Below are positions 13,262 through 17,080 of a DNA stretch of 17,080 nt, piece after piece. The position numbers and the translations under genes are program-made. The stretch is from an uncultured Roseburia sp. (GTDB taxonomy: Bacteria; Bacillota; Clostridia; Lachnospirales; Lachnospiraceae): positions 1 through 17,080 of the forward strand of contig CAJTOI010000038.1 in assembly GCA_910577925.1 (NCBI GenBank), written 5' to 3'. Within the stretch, counting starts at the first letter, position 1, and every line of letters begins with the position of its first letter. The notes beneath the pieces are model-generated. The model had not been told where the DNA came from. It ran no database searches and worked only from the letters and a program-made list of their open reading frames with translations.

Positions 13262-15066
13262 CTTATGTTCACCCCTTCCCCGATATAACAAAATTCGGCC
13301 CCACGATTCACCGGATCTCTCCGCTCATAGTCAAACAGCACGTACAGCGGCTCCTCACACCGCTCGGGCAATTCAAAAACGCGCAGGGTTTCCCTGTCCG
13401 GAAACCGGTAAAAAAACCGTTCCACATGCGACAGTTTTCCGTTTTTGCAGTACTTTTGGGTCAGTTCCTTCCACTCCGACGCATCTGCCGCCCAAGCCGG
13501 CCGGCTCTTCATATTCTCGCGGCAGTACAGATCGAAAATCAGGCTTTCACGCAGCACCGGGAGCAGTTCCCTCCGCTGTGCATCCGCAAATTCCAGCAGA
13601 ATTTCGGAGCGCCGGATGCGCGAATGGCTCATGGAAAAGTACCCCTGCCGCTCATAAAAATTTCCGAGACTCCGGTATAGCGCAAAGGGGCTTTCATAAC
13701 CGGTTTCAAGCAGTTTCATCGTCGTCTCAAACTGCCCGCTGTTGTAGTAGACCTCCACCATTTCCTCGATCTGCCCGAGCGCAAGGAGCTCCTCATACCC
13801 AAGCCACTTTGTGCAAAGCACCTCATAGGGCGGCTGCGTCCGGTACACCAGACCGTACTCCGACGCGTGCTCATACATATAGGACCCTTTCAGTACTTTC
13901 AGAAATCCCAGCTGCAGCTGATTCGGCCTGAGCGCATAGACTTCGTCAAACGATTTCGCAAAAGACGCATAGTCCTCATACGGCAGGCCCGCGATCAGAT
14001 CCAGATGCACATGCACATGCGTCCCCCGCCGGATTTCAAGGACGCGCTCTTTCAGCCGGGAAAGATCCGTCCGTCTGTGAATTTCACTGATGGTGTCCGG
14101 ATTTGTCGACTGTACTCCGATTTCGAGCTGAATCAGCCCCGGTCTCATCCCGCGGATCAGCGAAATCTCCTCCGGCAAAAGCAAATCCGCCGATATCTCA
14201 AAATGAAAATTGGTAACCCCGTTGTCATGCTCTTTGATAAACCGCCATATCTCCATCGCATGTTCATGTCTGCAGTTAAACGTCCTGTCCACAAATTTCA
14301 CCTGCGGCACGCGCTTTTCGAGAAAAAACGCAAGCTCTTTCTTAACAAGCGCAATATCCCGGAAGCGCAGGCGCCTTTCCAGCGAAGACAGGCAGTAACT
14401 GCAGCAAAACGGGCAGCCCCTGCTTGATTCGTAATAGATTATCCGGTTCTCAAAATCAGAAATATTCTCATAGCAAAACGGAATCGCGCTCATGTCGACA
14501 GGTTCCCGCTCTTTTGTGACGCAAATCCGTTCCCCGTCCGCCTCCCTCTGCGCCGTCTGTTCCCCCGCGGCTTTCGCACAGGCGCCTTCCCGAAACACAA
14601 GTCCTCCGATCTCCCCAAGACGCTCCCGCCCCGCGTTTGTCTCTGCGGACGCGCCGCGTTCCGCTTTCCCGTAAAATGCGGCAAGCTCCAGAAATGTCTG
14701 CTCGCCCTCCCCGCGCATCACTCCCGTCACCGCAGGATGCTCCCGCAGAAACCGCTCGGACTCATAGGACACCTCAGGGCCTCCGACCCAAATCGGCACC
14801 CCGGGGCACAGCTTGTGATATTCCTCCGTCACCTGCGCGACATGCAGAATATTCCAGATATAGCAGGAAACACAGAGCACGTCAGGCTCTGCTTTATATA
14901 CGCCGGCCAGAATCTCCTCCGGCCTGTTGTTAATCGTATACTCGGCAATCGCAATCTCCGGCAGAAACTCCGGGTCCCCATACGCCCGCGCATATGCCCG
15001 CAGGCAGTATACCGCCAGATTCGAGTGAATATATTTTGCATTGACCGCCAACAGTAAGATTTTCAT
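13258..15066 (-). CDS. B12-binding-domain radical SAM protein with C-terminal DUF4080-like region
   Basis: This 602-residue protein begins with a cobalamin-binding Rossmann-like domain (MKILLLAVNAKYIHSNLAVYCLR to about residue 130: PDVLCVSCYIW, IWVGGPEVSYE, RGEGEQTF). A variable linker follows, and from about 205 comes the radical SAM barrel with the iron-sulfur motif CPFCCSYC, Cys218, Cys222 and Cys225. Later landmarks are FVDRTFNC, FHFEISADLL, QLEIGVQSTN and HVHLDLIAGLPYED. The last 200 residues match the DUF4080 region of this subgroup. The substrate is unknown; relatives perform methylations or unusual C-C chemistry. The start at 15066 matches the family's MKILL opening and has AAGGCGGA upstream; the frame open to 15177 runs through the preceding terminator and is not coding. 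Confidence 0.9.
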   Translation of the reverse strand: MKILLLAVNAKYIHSNLAVYCLRAYARAYGDPEFLPEIAIAEYTINNRPEEILAGVYKAEPDVLCVSCYIWNILHVAQVTEEYHKLCPGVPIWVGGPEVSYESERFLREHPAVTGVMRGEGEQTFLELAAFYGKAERGASAETNAGRERLGEIGGLVFREGACAKAAGEQTAQREADGERICVTKEREPVDMSAIPFCYENISDFENRIIYYESSRGCPFCCSYCLSSLERRLRFRDIALVKKELAFFLEKRVPQVKFVDRTFNCRHEHAMEIWRFIKEHDNGVTNFHFEISADLLLPEEISLIRGMRPGLIQLEIGVQSTNPDTISEIHRRTDLSRLKERVLEIRRGTHVHVHLDLIAGLPYEDYASFAKSFDEVYALRPNQLQLGFLKVLKGSYMYEHASEYGLVYRTQPPYEVLCTKWLGYEELLALGQIEEMVEVYYNSGQFETTMKLLETGYESPFALYRSLGNFYERQGYFSMSHSRIRRSEILLEFADAQRRELLPVLRESLIFDLYCRENMKSRPAWAADASEWKELTQKYCKNGKLSHVERFFYRFPDRETLRVFELPERCEEPLYVLFDYERRDPVNRGAEFCYIGEGVNIR

Positions 15067-15102
15067 TCCGATTTCCGCCTTTTCTTCCGCTCGTATAGCC
15101 GC

Positions 15103-15142
15103 AAAGGCACCGGAGGGGCGCTGTTCCCCCTCCGGTGCCTTT
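15103..15142 (-). terminator. Terminator of the MntP-like gene
   Basis: A perfect 16-base stem (15103-15118 with 15127-15142; core GGCACCGGAGGGG) and an 8-base loop lie 16 bases beyond the MntP-like stop. The T tract on the minus strand is short (CCTTTG), so termination may be leaky into the radical SAM gene, whose start is 37 bases downstream. Confidence 0.7.
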
Positions 15143-15157
15143 CGGATACCCTGCATC

Positions 15158-15733
15158 CTATATAATATACTGCACAATCACATCGATCCCGGCAATCCAC
15201 AACAGAATCGCCCCGCCGACATATGCTTTCGTCTTGTGCTCAAACCCAAAATGATAGCCCGTGTACATCCCGAAAATCACAAACGCGATCGTGATACAGA
15301 CCCCAATCACCAGCATCCGCGTCACATTCGTGCCGAGAAATCCAAACGCAAGCCCTGCAAAAAGAGAATATACACTCGTACCGATCGCCATCCGCAGGAA
15401 ACGCCCGATATCAAACGTATCCTCCCTGTGCTCCCAGATTCGCTCGTTCCTGACGGCTTTTACCACAAGCCGGGTTCCAAGCCCAAAGAAAATGACCGCC
15501 GCAATCACCAGACCGACAAAATTTTCGTCATGCGCCGTCTCGTTGTGGTAGAGAAGAATCGACAGATAATGCCCCAGCGCCAGCGCCGCAATCTGCCACA
15601 CAGCCATCAGCCCGCAGATAATTGTCAATTGCTTTTTATCAATCCGCGCCACCAATGAGCCCTGGCATTCCATTGTGGCAAATACATCCAGGGAAATCCC
15701 TGCGAGAATCAATACGTTCTCAATTCCGTTCAT
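15158..15733 (-). CDS. Diverged MntP-like membrane protein (putative manganese efflux family)
   Basis: The 191-residue protein has about six hydrophobic segments and the internal two-fold arrangement of the MntP (DUF204) family. In the first half, ISLDVFAT with Asp16 corresponds to the metal-site SMDAFAAS. In the second half the matching motif, usually TS-[IL]-DA-x-AVG, reads TSVYSLFAG, so the conserved Asp is Tyr122. LAFGFLG then follows as in the family. The end is IAGIDVIVQYII. The replacement suggests altered specificity or lost manganese transport; the function is uncertain. The start at 15733 has a GGAGGA site 6-7 bases upstream. It is a single-gene unit with its own promoter and terminator. 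Confidence 0.75.
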   Translation of the reverse strand: MNGIENVLILAGISLDVFATMECQGSLVARIDKKQLTIICGLMAVWQIAALALGHYLSILLYHNETAHDENFVGLVIAAVIFFGLGTRLVVKAVRNERIWEHREDTFDIGRFLRMAIGTSVYSLFAGLAFGFLGTNVTRMLVIGVCITIAFVIFGMYTGYHFGFEHKTKAYVGGAILLWIAGIDVIVQYII

Positions 15734-15827
15734 TTTTATCCTCCATATCAACCACAACCGGCCGGTATATGCTCATAGTTTACAGCGTATTTTCTGCTTC
15801 GTGGCACCGCTCATTGCTTTCGTGGAC

Positions 15828-15836
15828 ATTATACCA
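15828..15836 (-). promoter_or_regulatory. Extended -10 promoter of the MntP-like gene
   Basis: On the minus strand TGGTATAAT (15828-15836) is a perfect -10 box with the extended TGn motif. No good -35 hexamer is seen at 16-18 bases (GGGAAA-like only). Transcription would start near 15821, leaving a leader of about 88 nt. That leader holds an ACCGGCCGGT palindrome but nothing resembling the yybP-ykoY manganese riboswitch. Confidence 0.6.
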
Positions 15837-15869
15837 TATCCCCTACGGTTTTCCCAGCCAAAATATCGC

Positions 15870-17080
15870 TTAATCGGCTTTGACTGCCGCCGTCTTATAC
15901 ACAAACCGCACACTGCCGTCCATGCCGTCCGCCAGATCCGTATAGGTCTGATAGTCGGCTCCCGCGTCGAGCACGGCCTGTATGCGCTCCACAAGCGGTT
16001 CGATATCGCCGTTGTACGCATTCAGGATCTTTTCGATTCCCTCCTCATTAAACTCTACAATCCCGTCCGCCAGCTGATGCGCGCCGTCGGAAAGCTGTCC
16101 TACGCCGTCTGCGATATCGCCGGCGCCGTCGGAGAGCTTCTTTACGCCGTCATTGAGCGCCGCATTGTTGCCCACAAGCGTCTTGCTTCCGTCCGAGAGC
16201 TGATTAACGCCGGATATCAGGGAAGGCATCGCATTATGCAGACTCTGCGTTCCCTCTGCCAGCGCTTTCATTCCGGTCACAAGACTGTACCCGCTTTCTG
16301 TCTGCGCCTCAATACTTCCCGCAATCGTCTTTTTCGTCTGCTCCGCCGCAGATACCGCCGCGGTCCCCGCCGCGTTTTTAGCGCCCTCAAAAGCCGCCGT
16401 CTGTGCCGCCTCGGCTGCTCCGCTGACCGCCGCAGTCCCTGCCGCCGCCTTCGCTCCGGTCACCGCCGCCATTCCCGCCGCCGCTTTCGCTCCACTGACC
16501 GCCGCATCCTGCGCCGTCGTCTCCGCAACAAGCAGCGACGTGTCCGCAACGGATTTCCCCATTGCAGGCGCCGCTGTAGATGCAATCTGTGCCATCACAC
16601 CTGCAGACAGCTGTGCAGTCGCGTCACTTGCCTGTGCGGCTGCATAATCATCCACCGAGATTCCGTTTGCCGCCTGAAACGCCGCCGCCGCATCATTGAA
16701 ATTCGTAATCGTACCGCCTGACTGATCGATCACCGCCTGTAGCGCAGCCGCACGGATTCCCTGCGCCATATAGTAGTATGCATCCGTCTGCTTAATCCCC
16801 TCCGTGACCGCCGCGACACTCTCCTGACCTGTCAGGCTTGCAGTAACCTGCTCCGATGCCTGCGCCTCGATTGCCGCATACTGTCCGCCCGCAAACGCAT
16901 CGTCCACCGTCTGCTTTGCCTGCGCCCTGATCGTTTCCGCCTGCGCGTCCACCGCCGCTTCCGCCTGGCCTTTGATCGCCTCCGCCTGCGCGTCCACCGC
17001 CGCTTCCGCCTGGCCCTTGATCGCCTCCGCCTGCGCGTCCACCGCCGCTTCCGCCTGGCCTTTGATCGCCTCCGCCTGCG
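15870..17080 (-). CDS. C-terminal part of a large Ala-rich coiled-coil protein with xxxLxxG heptads (YhgE/Pip- or MMPL-associated type), partial
   Basis: The frame enters at the right edge with no start and ends at TAA 15870-15872, giving about 403 residues. In order it has 15-residue Ala/Gln/Glu repeats (16905-17080), a helical region with few prolines, four 12-residue Gly-Ala-Lys-Ala repeats (16350-16493), then a run of xxxLxxG-type heptads (GVNQLSDG, GVKKLSDG, GVGQLSDG, HQLADG; about 16062-16215). It ends with NEEGIEKILNAYNGD... MDGSVRFVYKTAAVKAD. I associate this ending with heptad-repeat tails of large gut-Firmicute membrane proteins of the YhgE/Pip or MMPL transporter kind. The membrane part would lie outside the window. 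The stretches are probably extracytoplasmic coiled coils. Confidence 0.75.
   Translation of the reverse strand, partial: QAEAIKGQAEAAVDAQAEAIKGQAEAAVDAQAEAIKGQAEAAVDAQAETIRAQAKQTVDDAFAGGQYAAIEAQASEQVTASLTGQESVAAVTEGIKQTDAYYYMAQGIRAAALQAVIDQSGGTITNFNDAAAAFQAANGISVDDYAAAQASDATAQLSAGVMAQIASTAAPAMGKSVADTSLLVAETTAQDAAVSGAKAAAGMAAVTGAKAAAGTAAVSGAAEAAQTAAFEGAKNAAGTAAVSAAEQTKKTIAGSIEAQTESGYSLVTGMKALAEGTQSLHNAMPSLISGVNQLSDGSKTLVGNNAALNDGVKKLSDGAGDIADGVGQLSDGAHQLADGIVEFNEEGIEKILNAYNGDIEPLVERIQAVLDAGADYQTYTDLADGMDGSVRFVYKTAAVKAD
16062..16215 (-). repeat. xxxLxxG heptad repeat region (protein-level)
   Basis: About seven heptads of the type x-x-[LIA]-x-[DN]-G-x occur between SLISG and IVEFN. Leu/Ile and Gly recur every seven residues. 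The pattern is typical of the xxxLxxG_by_4 coiled-coil segments in YhgE/Pip and related proteins. Confidence 0.7.
16350..16493 (-). repeat. Four 36-base repeats encoding GAKAAAGxAAVx
   Basis: Units lie at 16458-16493, 16422-16457, 16386-16421 and 16350-16385. They encode GAKAAAGMAAVT, GAKAAAGTAAVS, GAAEAAQTAAFE and GAKNAAGTAAVS. The first two are nearly identical and the others have drifted. The reading frame is kept throughout. Confidence 0.8.
16905..17080 (-). repeat. 45-base in-frame tandem repeats encoding DAQAEAIKGQAEAAV
   Basis: Complete units lie at 16995-17039 and 16950-16994. A partial unit (17040-17080) runs off the edge and a degenerate unit lies at 16905-16949 (DAQAETIRAQAKQTV). 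The two complete copies differ by very few bases (for example AAG/AAA for lysine), so they arose recently. More copies probably lie beyond the window. Confidence 0.9.

Noticed and set aside
15067..15177. N-terminal extension of the radical SAM gene to 15177
   Set aside because: It would translate the 16-base terminator stem and overlap the end of the MntP-like gene. The family starts at MKILLL (15066).
15734..15827. Manganese riboswitch (yybP-ykoY type) upstream of the MntP-like gene
   Set aside because: The leader is only about 88 nt, and I could find none of the conserved junction motifs of that riboswitch.
15675..16721. A 348-codon plus-strand frame rich in arginine and cysteine
   Set aside because: It runs antisense to the repeat protein and the MntP-like gene's 5' region. 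Its RRR/RLR pattern is just the complement of the Ala repeats.
16905..17080. Short regular repeats resembling a CRISPR array
   Set aside because: There are no unique spacers. The 45-base units are contiguous and keep one open frame, so they are protein repeats.

Overview
This 17 kb window looks like the chromosome of a GC-rich gut Clostridia, most likely a Lachnospiraceae. That placement rests on the gene order ecfA1-ecfA2-ecfT-truA-rplM-rpsI, strong AGGAGG ribosome binding sites, sigma-A style promoters, and several protein types I associate with that family. No database search was possible. Almost every gene is on the minus strand, so functional order runs from high to low coordinates.

Left edge (1-463): AT-rich, non-coding DNA beyond the 3' end of rpsI. 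It holds two families of direct repeats, two tandem minus-strand terminators and, at the very edge, the first seven codons of a gene that starts like a ParA/Soj ATPase. This fits the end of an integrated mobile element lodged at the rpsI 3' end, but only one end is visible. Next come rpsI and rplM (464-1303), with a near-consensus promoter and a structured leader of about 140 nt.

Remnant zone (1515-3265): between rplM and truA, which are normally neighbours, lie pieces of at least four genes: a DASS-family carboxylate transporter, a phosphoenolpyruvate-hydrolase-family TIM barrel, an unidentified fragment, and the C-terminal end of a GntR-family regulator on the opposite strand. The first two keep both ends but have lost their middles and carry frameshifts in G runs. 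This reads as a dying organic-acid-uptake locus.

Housekeeping block (3340-9898, minus): an AIR-synthase/HypE-like protein, an Lrp/AsnC regulator, a class I aminotransferase, the tRNA methyltransferase TrmL, the two ATPases and the transmembrane protein of an ECF vitamin/metal transporter, and the tRNA pseudouridine synthase TruA. Spacing is tight, with overlapping stop/start codons at two junctions, so much of it is probably one transcription unit.

Middle (9899-12550): a secreted VanW-domain protein with a poly-alanine tail; divergent promoters; a 34-residue single-helix membrane protein on the minus strand lying inside the leader of a plus-strand gene; and that plus-strand gene, a membrane-anchored helical-repeat protein of unknown function.

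Right part (12548-17080, minus): a DEDDh exonuclease overlapping a B12-binding radical SAM gene, a diverged MntP-like membrane protein with its own promoter and terminator, and the C-terminal 400 or so residues of a large alanine-rich, coiled-coil, heptad-repeat protein that runs off the right edge.
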